Source: an uncultured Pelagibacteraceae bacterium
GTDB taxonomy: Bacteria > Pseudomonadota > Alphaproteobacteria > Pelagibacterales > Pelagibacteraceae
DNA length: 64,000 nt
Reading direction: 5' to 3'
Assembly: GCA_902592265.1 (NCBI GenBank)
Contig: CACJDV010000002.1
Coordinates: 24,622 to 88,621 of the forward strand
Under the pieces are notes generated by a model that was given only the letters and a program-made list of their open reading frames with translations, was not told the origin of the DNA and did not search any database. A program made the translations under genes and the position numbers. Of this stretch, positions 35,438 through 45,545 are shown piece by piece. Position 1 is the first letter of the stretch, and every line of letters starts with the position of its first letter.

Positions 35438-35557
35438 TTAACCAAAATTAGTGATTTTTATATCTTTTATGATAATTACGCAAGATATTTTAAATCATTT
35501 AATCTAGCAAAAATTAATAATTATTTTATTATAATCAAATATACAAACTAGTAGAAT
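35438..35557. promoter_or_regulatory. Original tRNA-Val promoter region, now orphaned
   Basis: On the minus strand TTGCGT (35483-35478) and TATAAA (35462-35457) are 15 bases apart, and the -10 box is 20 bases before the tRNA remnant, much the same placement as in the element-borne promoter. Transcription from here would run through the half-tRNA into the right end of the element. No gene in this gap. Confidence 0.35.
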
Positions 35558-36880
35558 TTAATTATCCCTCATAGCTTCATATATTTTTTCTGAAACTTTT
35601 TTATAACCAAAAATATTAAAATGTCCTGGTAAATTAAAAGGAAACATTTTTTTAGGATCATTTTCTAATGAAAGTAAACTTTGTTCTATATCAATTAAGT
35701 TAATATCTAATTTTCTTACTATATCTTTAACATCTTTAAAATAATTTTTTTTATAATCTTCTTTATTATTTTTATAACCTGTTAAATAAATAAAATAAAA
35801 ATTAGACTCATTTTTTTTCGTCAAAACTTTAGCCATATTTAATATTTCTTCTAATTTATCTTTTGAGATATCATTTTCATATTTATTGACATCTTTAAAT
35901 ATACTTTTGATATTAACTCTTACTTTGTATAATTTTAAGAATCGTAAAATTTCATTATAATCTTTTTTAATTTCCTCTTTATTTTTTTTGTGGATAAAAT
36001 TATTTAACAACTCATCAATATTATTTTGTTGATTCATTAAATTTTGAGAATAGTCGGTATCAAAAAAATATTTTTTTAAATTATCAGATTTGAGTTCATT
36101 AATTAATTCTTCAAGGTCGTTGTCATAAAATATCCATAAAACGTTTTTCACTTTTGGTGATATATATTCTCTTAAAGTAGCGTATTCAACTAAAGGGCCA
36201 TTTCCAGAATAGCCAAGATTTAGGACGCTTTTGTTACTAAGCTTTCTTAAGTTAGATCCTATATCATTGGGCCTATTCACACAGGCGCCATGAGTAAAAG
36301 AATCTCCTATCAACATGAATTCAATTTCATCTTCATCCCATTCAGAGTCTGGATTATTGAATCCATAACGATCACTTATGTAAGATGAAAAATAACCATT
36401 TTCATTGCAGTGGATTGTTTTTGAGTTTGAAATACCTCCAAGAGGAAAAATATTAGATGATTCAAATAAAAAGTTTTCTGGAGATATGCTTATAACAATT
36501 TTTTCATCAATTATTTTACTATCATTGTATATTTCTTTTAAAGATCTGCGGTCATAATTTTTAGAATTATTTTTCTCAAATATCTTAATTTTTTTTGATA
36601 AATTTTTTTTATCGTTCTTATTAGATACTTTCACTAGATAGTAAAACTCTGTGAGATATAAAGAAAAAACAACAGAAAAAAAAATAATAATTGTATATAA
36701 ACCAATCGATCTAAAATAAAAAATTAATAAGGAGAGTATAAAAAAGAAAATTGATACTATATAGTAAATAAGATAATAATCTCTTCTTTCACCATCCCAT
36801 ATAATTTCAGATCTATAAAAAGTATATATGAATAAAACTATAGAAATTATGAAATACAAGATTTGAATTTTAAATTTCAT
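35558..36880 (-). CDS. Membrane protein with SGNH-hydrolase-like domain
   Basis: 440 residues. Three or four membrane helices occupy the first about 90 residues. The soluble domain has FMLIGDSFTHGACVN (about residue 190; the GDS block with Ser), YSGNGPLVEYATLREY (Gly and Asn blocks), a long lysine-rich helical insert, and a C-terminal GHFNIFGYKKVSEKI with the His. This pattern is seen in acyltransferase- or esterase-like proteins that modify surface polysaccharide. Exact substrate unknown. First host gene beyond the element. Confidence 0.75.
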   Translation of the reverse strand: MKFKIQILYFIISIVLFIYTFYRSEIIWDGERRDYYLIYYIVSIFFFILSLLIFYFRSIGLYTIIIFFSVVFSLYLTEFYYLVKVSNKNDKKNLSKKIKIFEKNNSKNYDRRSLKEIYNDSKIIDEKIVISISPENFLFESSNIFPLGGISNSKTIHCNENGYFSSYISDRYGFNNPDSEWDEDEIEFMLIGDSFTHGACVNRPNDIGSNLRKLSNKSVLNLGYSGNGPLVEYATLREYISPKVKNVLWIFYDNDLEELINELKSDNLKKYFFDTDYSQNLMNQQNNIDELLNNFIHKKNKEEIKKDYNEILRFLKLYKVRVNIKSIFKDVNKYENDISKDKLEEILNMAKVLTKKNESNFYFIYLTGYKNNKEDYKKNYFKDVKDIVRKLDINLIDIEQSLLSLENDPKKMFPFNLPGHFNIFGYKKVSEKIYEAMRDN

Positions 36881-36988
36881 TATTTTAAAATATGTTCAAA
36901 TTTCTTATAAAGATTTTAATAAAAAATAAAATTGAAATAACAAATGAAAACTTATCTATTATTAACTTCGGTTAGATTTTTTTGCAAT

Positions 36989-38161
36989 TTAACAAAGATA
37001 ATCAAGCGCTTTGAGAATTCCACCTTTTTGATATGGTATCTTTGATTTCATCAATCCCATTTCAACACCAGCTAAAGTTCCAGCTAGCATCAATTCGTTA
37101 AAATCACCTAAATGTCCAATTCTAAAAATTTTTCCCGCAACTTTTGCTAAACCAGTTCCTAAAGACATGTTATAATGATCTAAAATTATTTTTCTCAAAG
37201 AGTCTGCATCATGTCCATCTGGGACCATCACGGCTGTTAAAGAGTCAGAATATTCTTCTGGATTTTTACAAAGTATCTCTAGGCCCCAAGCTTTAACTGC
37301 AACCCTAGTAGCTTCTGCAAATCTTTTATGTCTTGTGAAAACATTTTCTAAGCCCTCTTCAGTTAACATATTAATTGCTTCATCTAATCCATACAATAAG
37401 TTTGTTGCTGGTGTATATGGAAAATAACCTTTTTTGTTGTTTTCTAACATTGGTTTCCAGTCCCAATATGATTTCGGTAAATCGGAGCTTTCATAAGCTT
37501 TTAGTGCTTTTGAACTAATTGCATTAAAGGAAAGTCCTGGTGGTAATAATAACCCTTTTTGAGATCCACCTACTGTTACGTCAACTTTCCATTCTTCATG
37601 TCTATAATCTATAGAACCAAGAGAGGAAATTGTATCAACAAAGAGTAAGGCCGGATGTTCTGCATTGTCCATCGCTTTTCTTATTTTTCCTATTCTGCTT
37701 GTAACTCCTGTAGATGTTTCGTTGTGAACTGCACAAACTGCTTTAATTTTTTTTTCTTTATCTTCCTTCAATTTTTGTTCAACAATATTTGGGTCAACTC
37801 CTGTTCTCCAATCACCTTTTACAAAGTCAATTTCTAATTTAAATTTATCCGCAATATCGTACCAAAGAGTAGAAAAATGTCCTGTTTCAAACATTAGAAT
37901 TTTATCACCTGCACTTAAAGTATTTACTATTGCAGCTTCCCAGGCACCTGTGCCTGAAGCAGGAAATATAATTACAGGTTCTGAAGTTTTAAAAATTAAC
38001 TTTATTCTATCTAAAACTCTTAAACCAAGTTCTGCAAAATCTGGACCTCTATGGTCTATTGTCGGATAATCCATTGCTCTTAAAACTCTGTCAGGAACGT
38101 TAGTTGGACCTGGTATTTGCAAAAAATGTCGACCTGGTCTTATATTGTTTGAAATTGCCAT
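36989..38161 (-). CDS. sgaA: Serine-glyoxylate aminotransferase
   Basis: PLP-dependent class V aminotransferase, 390 residues, converting serine and glyoxylate to hydroxypyruvate and glycine. Seen: IPGPTNVPDRVLRAMDYPTIDHRGPDFAEL at the N-terminus, ASGTGAWEAAIVNTL, VDTISSLGS with the PLP Asp and VGGSQKGLLLPPG with the PLP Lys (about residue 200). It lies divergent to the sugar-acid-like cluster. In SAR11 it would feed glycine and serine interconversion, which matters because these bacteria need glycine or serine; that last point is background knowledge. Confidence 0.9.
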   Translation of the reverse strand: MAISNNIRPGRHFLQIPGPTNVPDRVLRAMDYPTIDHRGPDFAELGLRVLDRIKLIFKTSEPVIIFPASGTGAWEAAIVNTLSAGDKILMFETGHFSTLWYDIADKFKLEIDFVKGDWRTGVDPNIVEQKLKEDKEKKIKAVCAVHNETSTGVTSRIGKIRKAMDNAEHPALLFVDTISSLGSIDYRHEEWKVDVTVGGSQKGLLLPPGLSFNAISSKALKAYESSDLPKSYWDWKPMLENNKKGYFPYTPATNLLYGLDEAINMLTEEGLENVFTRHKRFAEATRVAVKAWGLEILCKNPEEYSDSLTAVMVPDGHDADSLRKIILDHYNMSLGTGLAKVAGKIFRIGHLGDFNELMLAGTLAGVEMGLMKSKIPYQKGGILKALDYLC

Positions 38162-38206
38162 TCTGCTGTATATGCTAAAGAAATTATATAATCAAACTTA
38201 TAATAT

Positions 38207-39361
38207 ATGACAAATAGTAGTAATACAATCGAGACCTTAGAAGTTTATGTTTTAAATAACCCTGATGAAGTTAATCCTCACTGGGTAAGCCATTTTATAG
38301 TTCCAACAGCAAATGAACTATTAATTAAGATCAAAACTAAAGATGGTAATTCTGGTTTCGGTCTGGCAACTAGCTATACGGATATCAAACCAATTATCAA
38401 GCCTTTCTCCAATGGTTTGCAAGATTTAATAATTGGGGAAGATCCTTTTTGCCCTGAAAAGTTGTATGAAAAAATTTTTGAATTAACAGACACTCGCCTA
38501 AGCAATGAAAAAGGTTGGAGTAGAGAAGCTTTAATTAGGATTTCTGCTGCTTTAGATATTGCATGCTGGGATTTGATAGGTAAAGCCTCTAAAATTCCAC
38601 TATATAAATTGTTTGGAGGTTACAGAAATAAAATCCCTGTATATGTAACTTGTGCTTATTACAGAGACGGTAAAACTGAAAAAGAACTTAGAGAGGAATT
38701 ACAAAAGCTAATTAAAATTGGCCATAAAAGTTTTAAAGTTAAAGTAGGTGGATTAAGTATAAAAGAAGATGCCAAAAGACTAGAAATAATTCGACAAGAA
38801 ATTGGTGACAATAAAGATCTAATGATTGATGTTAATAGAGCATGGGACCTAAAAACGGCTATTGAGGGAGTAAAAGAATTTGAGAGATTTAATCCAACTT
38901 GGATAGAAGAGCCTGTGAGATGGGAAGATGATAGAAGAAATTTAAAACTTTTATCACAACAAACAAAAATTCCTTTATCAGGTGGAGAAAGTGAAATTAC
39001 GATTTATGGATGTAGATCCATGGTGGAAGAAAATGCAATTCAAATTTTGCAATTTGATTGCACAATGTTTGGTGGTTTTACTAATGGTAAAAAACTATCT
39101 GCTTTATGTGAATTAAATCATTTAGATATAGCACCACATCATGATTGTTATATTCATGCTCCTTTAGTTGCGTCTTCTCCATCAGGAAGAATAGTCGAGT
39201 CATTTGATGATGAAAGAGATCCTCTACAAGCTCAATTATTTGAAAATCACCATAAAATGAGTGATGGTTGGATACATCTAAATGAAAATCCAGGTTTAGG
39301 ATTAGAAATTTCAGAAACCGCGTTAAAAAAGTTCGGTAAAATAGTTTACAAAAATAAATAA
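38207..39361 (+). CDS. Enolase-superfamily dehydratase (mandelate racemase subgroup)
   Basis: 384 residues. The N-terminal capping domain is followed by a barrel with SFKVKVGG (KxK, about 174-179), MIDVNRAW (metal Asp), WIEEPVRWED (metal Glu), LSGGESE (metal Glu), QFDCTMFGG (Asp of the dyad) and IAPHHDCYIHAPL (His of the dyad). This is the mandelate racemase-type His-Asp set, most often sugar-acid dehydratases. The substrate cannot be told. It precedes a hydroxyacid dehydrogenase by 17 bases. Confidence 0.88.
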   Translation: MTNSSNTIETLEVYVLNNPDEVNPHWVSHFIVPTANELLIKIKTKDGNSGFGLATSYTDIKPIIKPFSNGLQDLIIGEDPFCPEKLYEKIFELTDTRLSNEKGWSREALIRISAALDIACWDLIGKASKIPLYKLFGGYRNKIPVYVTCAYYRDGKTEKELREELQKLIKIGHKSFKVKVGGLSIKEDAKRLEIIRQEIGDNKDLMIDVNRAWDLKTAIEGVKEFERFNPTWIEEPVRWEDDRRNLKLLSQQTKIPLSGGESEITIYGCRSMVEENAIQILQFDCTMFGGFTNGKKLSALCELNHLDIAPHHDCYIHAPLVASSPSGRIVESFDDERDPLQAQLFENHHKMSDGWIHLNENPGLGLEISETALKKFGKIVYKNK

Positions 39362-39378
39362 ACCTTTAATTAAGTTTT

Positions 39379-42282
39379 ATGCGGTTTAGTTCAGATCAAA
39401 TACAAAGAATAGGAAAAGAAATAAGTAATAAAGTTGATGGGAAAACTTTATTTGATGAATTTTCTCGAGGTCGATACAGTACAGATGCATCAGTTTATCA
39501 AATCAAGCCTCTTGGTGTAGTTCTTCCAAAAGATACAAATGATGTTTTAAACCTAATGGAATATTCTCAAAAAAATTCCATTCCTCTTCTAGCTAGAGGC
39601 GGTGGAAGTTCTCAATGTGGTCAAACTGTAGGTGAAAGTGTAGTTCTCGATTATTCAAAACATCAAAACAAAATATTAGAACTTAATATAGAAGAAAAAT
39701 ATGTATGGGTTCAGCCAGGTGTTGTCTTGGATCATTTAAATTCATTTCTAAGACCGCATGGTCTATGGTTTCCTGTAGATGTATCTACAAGTAGTAGAGC
39801 AACTATTGGGGGGATGTCAGCAAATAATTCATGTGGATCAAGATCTTTATATTATGGGAATATGGTTCACAACGTGCTAGCTATCGAAGCAATTCTAGAT
39901 GATGGTTCATTACATACTTTCGATCAAATTAATAAAAACTATTTAACAACAACTAATAACCAAGATCGTTTTTATAAAATAATTGATAAATTTTTACATT
40001 TAAGACAGAAAGTTAGTAAGGATATTGATGAAAACTGGCCAACTACTCAAAGAAGAGTTGGTGGATATAACATTGATTTAATAGATCCAAACGGGTTTAA
40101 TTCATCAAATCTATTAGTTGGTTCTGAGGGAACATTGTCTCTTTTTAATAGAATAAAATTAAAGTTATCTGAGATTCCTAAAAACAAAATTTTAGGCGTC
40201 TGTTATTTTGATAACTTTCATCAAGCTATGGAATTAACAAAAGAGATCGTAAAATTAAAACCTACTTGTGTCGAATTAATGGATCAAAACTTATTAAATC
40301 TTGCAAAAGAAATTCCAATGTATGCTGGTGGTATTAAGAAATATATAAAAGGTAATCCAGAGGCAGTTTTGATGGTTGAATTTATAGATACAGACCAAAA
40401 TATTTATGAGAAAAAAATAAAAGATCTTGAGTATTTAGTTCTTAATCAAAATAAAAAAAATCAATTTTCTTTTTTTACAGACTTATCAGAGCAAAAAGAA
40501 GTTTTTGAGATTAGAAAAGCTGGATTAAATATTTTGATGTCGATGAAGGGAGATAAGAAGCCGGTTGCATTTATAGAGGATTGTGCAGTTTCTTTAGATC
40601 ATTTGGCAGAATACACTGCAAGATTAAATGAAATATTTAAAAGATATAACACAAGTGGAATGTTTTACGCTCATGCATCGGTTGGAACCCTTCACGTAAG
40701 ACCAGTTTTGAATATGAAATCTGACCAAGATATTAAAAACATGAGATCTATATCTGAGGAAGCTTTTGAAATGGTTAAAGATTATAAAGGTTCTCATTCA
40801 GGTGAACACGGAGATGGGATTGTTAGATCAGAATTCCACGAAATGATGTTTGGAAAAAATATCACAAATGCATTCGAAGAAATTAAAGATACATTCGATA
40901 ATAAGAATTTATTAAATCCAGGTAAAATTGTAAGACCTTTTAAATCAAATGATAGATCGTTGATGAGATATAAATTAGATTATCAAACAGAGAATATAAG
41001 TACTCATTATGATTGGTCTAATTGGGGTCAATTTTCAGATGCAATTGAAATGTGTAATAACAACGGCGCATGCAGAAAATTAGATTCAGGAGTAATGTGT
41101 CCTTCATACAGGGTAACGAAAGAAGAGAAAGATTTAGTTAGAGGAAGAGCAAATACATTAAGACTCGCTCTTTCTAATCAATTACCAGAGGGGTCTTTTG
41201 CATCTAAAGAAATGTATGAAACAATGGAGCTTTGTGTGAGCTGTAAAGCTTGTCAAAGAGAATGTCCAATGTCTGTAGATATGGCTAAGATGAAAAGTGA
41301 ATTTCTCTCTCATTATTACAAAAAATATAGTATGAGAATTAAAGATAAAATTATCTCTGATATGCCTAGGCTGATTTGGTTATATAAAATCATAAACCCA
41401 ATAATTAATAAGATTAAAAATTTTCCAGTTATTTCAAACATTATTAAAAAATTTGGTTTTGCAACTGAAAGAAGCTTGCCTGAGGTCCAAAATCAAAAGG
41501 CTTTAAAAGACATATATAACAATCAAGAAATTTCAGAAAATAAAGTGATTTTATTTGCAGATACATTTAATATTAACTTTGAGAATGAAAATTTGGTCTA
41601 CACAATTAAAGTATTAAATAAATTTGGTTATCAAGCAGTAATCCCAAGTTTTGATAGTGATAAACTTGATAGACCACTCTGTTGTGGAAGAACCTATATA
41701 TCATATGGTCAACTAGATAAGGCTGCAGATGAATTGAATAGATTTAATGACTATATTATTAAAAATAACTACTTTGAATTACCCATAGTAGGTATCGAAC
41801 CGTCTTGTTTGCTTACTTTTAGTGACGAGTATCAATCACTTAAAGGCATAAAAAATAGAGATAAAATAAAAAATAGATTTTATTTATTAGAAGAGTTTAT
41901 TTTAGAACAAATTAAAAAAGATAAAAATGTTAAATCAAATAGTTTTAGTCAAAATGTTTTAATTCATGGACATTGTCACCAAAAGTCTCAAGATAGAATG
42001 AAAGGACTTAAAGATCTTTTATCTGAGCTAAATATAAATAATAAGATGATAGATTCTAGTTGTTGTGGGATGGCCGGTTCTTTTGGATATGATAGTAAAA
42101 CTTATGAAACTTCAAAAAAGATGGCTAATCTATCTTTAATACCTGCAATTAATAGTAGTGACGAAAATGATTTTATAGTTGCAAATGGTACAAGCTGTAG
42201 ACACCAAATATCAGATTTATCAGAAAAAAAAGGAAAGCACGTTTCAGAATTGTTATTTAAGATTTTTGAAACTGTAAATTAA
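39379..42282 (+). CDS. Large FAD/Fe-S 2-hydroxyacid dehydrogenase (YdiJ-like)
   Basis: 967 residues. The N-terminal FAD_binding_4 part has PLLARGGGSSQCGQTVGES, followed by the C-terminal oxidase domain with SHSGEHGDGIVRSEF. A 4Fe-4S motif is CVSCKACQRECP, and a further cysteine set lies in CNNNGACRKLDSGVMCPSY. The C-terminal part has the CCG pattern (GIEPSCLLTF; DSSCCGMAGSFGYDS). This three-part fusion resembles YdiJ-type D-2-hydroxyacid dehydrogenases that feed electrons to quinone. The neighbouring dehydratase suggests a sugar-acid breakdown product as substrate. Confidence 0.88.
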   Translation: MRFSSDQIQRIGKEISNKVDGKTLFDEFSRGRYSTDASVYQIKPLGVVLPKDTNDVLNLMEYSQKNSIPLLARGGGSSQCGQTVGESVVLDYSKHQNKILELNIEEKYVWVQPGVVLDHLNSFLRPHGLWFPVDVSTSSRATIGGMSANNSCGSRSLYYGNMVHNVLAIEAILDDGSLHTFDQINKNYLTTTNNQDRFYKIIDKFLHLRQKVSKDIDENWPTTQRRVGGYNIDLIDPNGFNSSNLLVGSEGTLSLFNRIKLKLSEIPKNKILGVCYFDNFHQAMELTKEIVKLKPTCVELMDQNLLNLAKEIPMYAGGIKKYIKGNPEAVLMVEFIDTDQNIYEKKIKDLEYLVLNQNKKNQFSFFTDLSEQKEVFEIRKAGLNILMSMKGDKKPVAFIEDCAVSLDHLAEYTARLNEIFKRYNTSGMFYAHASVGTLHVRPVLNMKSDQDIKNMRSISEEAFEMVKDYKGSHSGEHGDGIVRSEFHEMMFGKNITNAFEEIKDTFDNKNLLNPGKIVRPFKSNDRSLMRYKLDYQTENISTHYDWSNWGQFSDAIEMCNNNGACRKLDSGVMCPSYRVTKEEKDLVRGRANTLRLALSNQLPEGSFASKEMYETMELCVSCKACQRECPMSVDMAKMKSEFLSHYYKKYSMRIKDKIISDMPRLIWLYKIINPIINKIKNFPVISNIIKKFGFATERSLPEVQNQKALKDIYNNQEISENKVILFADTFNINFENENLVYTIKVLNKFGYQAVIPSFDSDKLDRPLCCGRTYISYGQLDKAADELNRFNDYIIKNNYFELPIVGIEPSCLLTFSDEYQSLKGIKNRDKIKNRFYLLEEFILEQIKKDKNVKSNSFSQNVLIHGHCHQKSQDRMKGLKDLLSELNINNKMIDSSCCGMAGSFGYDSKTYETSKKMANLSLIPAINSSDENDFIVANGTSCRHQISDLSEKKGKHVSELLFKIFETVN

Positions 42283-43469
42283 AGAATTATTTTTTTGTTA
42301 TAAAAATCATCTATCTCTTCATCTTTATAACCAAAATTTTGCATTATTTCCCTTGTGTGCTCACCTAAATCTGGTGCACCTTTAGATTTTTCTGTTTTGC
42401 TTTTTGAAAATTTAATTGGCATTCCAACAGCTTTGCTTGGACCAGCTTTTTTATTACTTACCTCAATAATCATCTCTCTTTCAATAGTTTGAGGGTCTTT
42501 AAACATGTCGGTTATCGAATTTATAGGACCACATGGTAAACCATTTTCATCAAATATTCTTAACCATTCTTGAGAAGGTTTTTTGATGAATTCATTATTA
42601 AGAATTTCTACAAGTTCATTTAAATTTTCTTTTCTACTCGAATTAGTTGAAAATTTTTCATCCTCATTAAGATCTTGACGATTGATTGCCTTTAGCAACA
42701 TAAGCCATGTATTTTGATTTGATGCACCAATAGTAATCCATTTATCTTTAGTTTTAAAAGCTTGATAAGGTGCAGTTAAAGGATGAGCTGATCCAAGAGG
42801 ACCTGGAGATACACCGGTTGCACCAGCGATTGCAGATTGCCAGTATGTATGAACTATTCCTGCTTCATATAAAGATGTATCAACTTTTTGTCCTTCGCCA
42901 GTTTTATTCCTATGAATTAAAGCAGCTAAAATACCACTTGCAGCAAGTAATCCTGCAGTGATATCTGTAAGTGGCGCTCCTACTTTCATTGGAGGTTTAT
43001 TCTTATCTTCACCAGTTATACTCATTAAACCACTCATGCCTTGTGCTACTAAATCAAATCCTCCTTTATTCGCATAAGGACCTGTTCTTCCATAACCAGA
43101 AATTTCACATAAAATAATTTTAGGATTAATCTTTGATATTGTATCATAACCAATACCCAGTTTTTCTAATGTCCCTTTTCTAAAATTTTCTAAAACTACA
43201 TCAGAATTTTTTATCATTGTCTTAAAAATCTCAATTCCCTTTTTATCTTTCAAATTTAAAGCAATACCTTTTTTATTTCTATTCATCATTAAATAAGCTG
43301 CTGACACTCCATTGACGTCGGGAGGAAGGAAATTTCTAGTATCATCACCTCCTGGGGTTTTTTCTATTTTAATAACTTCAGCCCCTAGATCTGCCAAAAG
43401 TAATCCACAAGTGGGACCAGCCATTATTTGAGCCATCTCTAACACTCGAATACCTTTTAATGATGCCAT
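42279..43469 (-). CDS. Family III CoA-transferase (CaiB/BaiF)
   Basis: 396 residues. Typical stretches: RVLEMAQIMAGPTCGLLLADLGAEVIKIE at the N-terminus, DVVLENFRKGTLEKLGIGYD and GFDLVAQGMSGLMSITGE. Moves CoA between carboxylic acids. It converges on the FAD dehydrogenase (4-base overlap of the stops) and is followed upstream by an enoyl-CoA hydratase and a TRAP operon on the same strand, consistent with uptake, CoA activation and oxidation of an organic acid. Confidence 0.92.
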   Translation of the reverse strand: MASLKGIRVLEMAQIMAGPTCGLLLADLGAEVIKIEKTPGGDDTRNFLPPDVNGVSAAYLMMNRNKKGIALNLKDKKGIEIFKTMIKNSDVVLENFRKGTLEKLGIGYDTISKINPKIILCEISGYGRTGPYANKGGFDLVAQGMSGLMSITGEDKNKPPMKVGAPLTDITAGLLAASGILAALIHRNKTGEGQKVDTSLYEAGIVHTYWQSAIAGATGVSPGPLGSAHPLTAPYQAFKTKDKWITIGASNQNTWLMLLKAINRQDLNEDEKFSTNSSRKENLNELVEILNNEFIKKPSQEWLRIFDENGLPCGPINSITDMFKDPQTIEREMIIEVSNKKAGPSKAVGMPIKFSKSKTEKSKGAPDLGEHTREIMQNFGYKDEEIDDFYNKKIIL

Positions 43470-43475
43470 TTATTT

Positions 43476-44258
43476 TTATTTATTTTTAAATTTTGGCTTT
43501 GTTTTTTTTAGGAAGGATTGATATCCAATTTTAAAATCCTCGGTATCATAACATTTGTAACCAAGATTATTTATTTTTTCTGTTACTTTACCTTTCTTTA
43601 AAATATTTCTTGCAAACTCTTTGTGCCATCTGGCAACTTTAGGAGCACCTTCACATATAAGTTCAGCTGACTTATATGCTTCTTTCTTAACGTCTTCATC
43701 GTTAACTACTCTGTTAACCAATCTTTTTTCTAAAGCCTCCTGAGAGTCAAATACTCTTCCCTCAAACAAAATTTCCATAGCAGTTGAATAGGTAGTTGCT
43801 TTTAAAAGAACCTCTAGTTCTTTTGCAGCCATTGTTAAACCAAGTCTTTTTATTGGTATACCAAACCTTGAACTTTTCCCACAGATTCTAATGTCACAAC
43901 AAGCAGCTATTTCCAAACCACCACCCACACAAATTCCTTCAATCATAGCTATTGTAGGTACTGGACAATTAAATATTGTTCCTAAGGTTCCATGTAAAAA
44001 CTTTCCATAAGATTTTGCTAATTTTGATGATGATCTTTCTTTTTTAAATTCTCCAATATCATTTCCAGGTGAAAACGATTTTCCCCCTTCACCTCTTATG
44101 ATCACGCATCTAAGGTTTTTTTCTTTTGAAATTTTTTTAAAAATTTTACCAAGTTCTATCCACATTGGTTTAGTCATTGCATTTAATTTTTCTGGTCTAT
44201 TAATAACAACTTCAAATAAATGACTATTTATTTTATTTAGCTTAACTAAACTGCTCAT
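43476..44258 (-). CDS. Enoyl-CoA hydratase/isomerase family protein
   Basis: 260 residues, crotonase fold. The oxyanion-hole stretch is GEGGKSFSPGNDIGEF and IEGICVGGGLEIAACCDIRI. The general-acid position reads GIPIKRLGLTMAAKELE rather than the classic Glu-x-x-x-G pattern, so the exact reaction may differ from hydration. It adjoins the TRAP large subunit with no gap. Confidence 0.88.
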   Translation of the reverse strand: MSSLVKLNKINSHLFEVVINRPEKLNAMTKPMWIELGKIFKKISKEKNLRCVIIRGEGGKSFSPGNDIGEFKKERSSSKLAKSYGKFLHGTLGTIFNCPVPTIAMIEGICVGGGLEIAACCDIRICGKSSRFGIPIKRLGLTMAAKELEVLLKATTYSTAMEILFEGRVFDSQEALEKRLVNRVVNDEDVKKEAYKSAELICEGAPKVARWHKEFARNILKKGKVTEKINNLGYKCYDTEDFKIGYQSFLKKTKPKFKNK

Positions 44259-45545
44259 CTAACTCCTATAAAAATACTCTACTAATGTCATTGGTATTGC
44301 TGGTACATACGTTACTAAAAGTAATAAAATTAACAACACACATATAAATGATATATTTGATCTTGTTACATCCCAGATATCTGCTTTTGCAACTGAACAG
44401 GCTGTTACTAATACACTTGCTACAGGAGGTGTTTGCTGTCCTATGGCTAGGTTTAAAGTTACAATTATTCCAAAATGAACAGGATCAATACCAACTGCAT
44501 TAACCAATGGCATAACTATTGGTACGGTTAAAATTATTGCTGCAACTGAGTGTAAAAAGAAACCTATAATTAATAAAAATATATTTAAAATTCCTAAAAC
44601 TGCATATTTATTATTAGTAAATTCAATAATTGACTCAGCAACCTTTTGAGGAATTTGTTCAATGGTTAAAAACTCTCCTAATAAAACAGATGCTGCAACT
44701 AATAACATTACTGATGCGGTCTGTATCGCTCCCTCGCAGGCTGACTCATATAGTCTTTTAAAGTCTATTTCTTTATAGATAAAACCAATGACCAAAGATG
44801 CTACAACTGCTAAACCAGCTCCCTCTGTAGCTGTTACAACGCCTCCAAAAATCCCTCCTAAAATAATTATTGGTAGTAAAAAGGCTAAAGCTGCATCTTT
44901 TGCTGTTTTTTTTACGTTTGGTATATTGAATGTCTCCTCAACAGGGAAATTTTTCCTTCTTGCTGTAACATAAGCTGCCAACATAAGAAAAAATCCACCT
45001 ATTACTCCAGGAATAATTCCGGCAACAAATAATTGAACAACTGAACTTTGAGACATAACTGCATAAACAATCATTGGTATTGATGGTGGAATAATAATTG
45101 CTAAAGATGCTGAAGATGAAGTCACTGCAGCAGCAAATGCGCCTGGGTATCCTTTCTTTTTCATTGCAGGAATTAAAATAGAACCTAATGCAGCAACATC
45201 AGCAACTGCAGATCCAGAAATTTCAGCAAAAAACATTGAGGTTGCAATATTAATCATACTCAACCCACCTTTAATAAATCCAACTAGAGCAGAGGCAAAA
45301 GCTATAAGTCTTCTAGAAATACCAGCACTATTCATAATTGAACCAGCTAAAATAAATAGTGGGATTGCAATCAATGGAAACTTCATTGATCCATCAAACA
45401 TTACGATCGCAGTATCAATTAGAAAACTTGTGCCAGTTTTCATAACCATTGCAATAATAGTTGTTACTGCAAGGCCAATCGCAATAGGCACATTTATAGA
45501 CAACAAAAGTAACAAGACCATAAACATTGTCAGAATTATCATCAA
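44259..45545 (-). CDS. dctM: TRAP transporter large membrane subunit (DctM)
   Basis: 428 residues with about 12 membrane helices. Signatures: FPLIAIPLFILAGSIMNSAGISRRL, ISGSAVADVAALGSILIPAMKKKGYPGAFAAAVTSSSA and PPSIPMIVYAV. Sodium-driven uptake subunit that works with DctQ and DctP. It overlaps dctQ by 4 bases. Confidence 0.95.
   Translation of the reverse strand: MMIILTMFMVLLLLLSINVPIAIGLAVTTIIAMVMKTGTSFLIDTAIVMFDGSMKFPLIAIPLFILAGSIMNSAGISRRLIAFASALVGFIKGGLSMINIATSMFFAEISGSAVADVAALGSILIPAMKKKGYPGAFAAAVTSSSASLAIIIPPSIPMIVYAVMSQSSVVQLFVAGIIPGVIGGFFLMLAAYVTARRKNFPVEETFNIPNVKKTAKDAALAFLLPIIILGGIFGGVVTATEGAGLAVVASLVIGFIYKEIDFKRLYESACEGAIQTASVMLLVAASVLLGEFLTIEQIPQKVAESIIEFTNNKYAVLGILNIFLLIIGFFLHSVAAIILTVPIVMPLVNAVGIDPVHFGIIVTLNLAIGQQTPPVASVLVTACSVAKADIWDVTRSNISFICVLLILLLLVTYVPAIPMTLVEYFYRS

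Noticed and set aside
36881-36988. Possible glycine riboswitch near the serine-glyoxylate aminotransferase
   Set aside because: The gap is downstream of that gene, and neither it nor the 45-base gap before its start is large enough or shows the paired aptamer cores.
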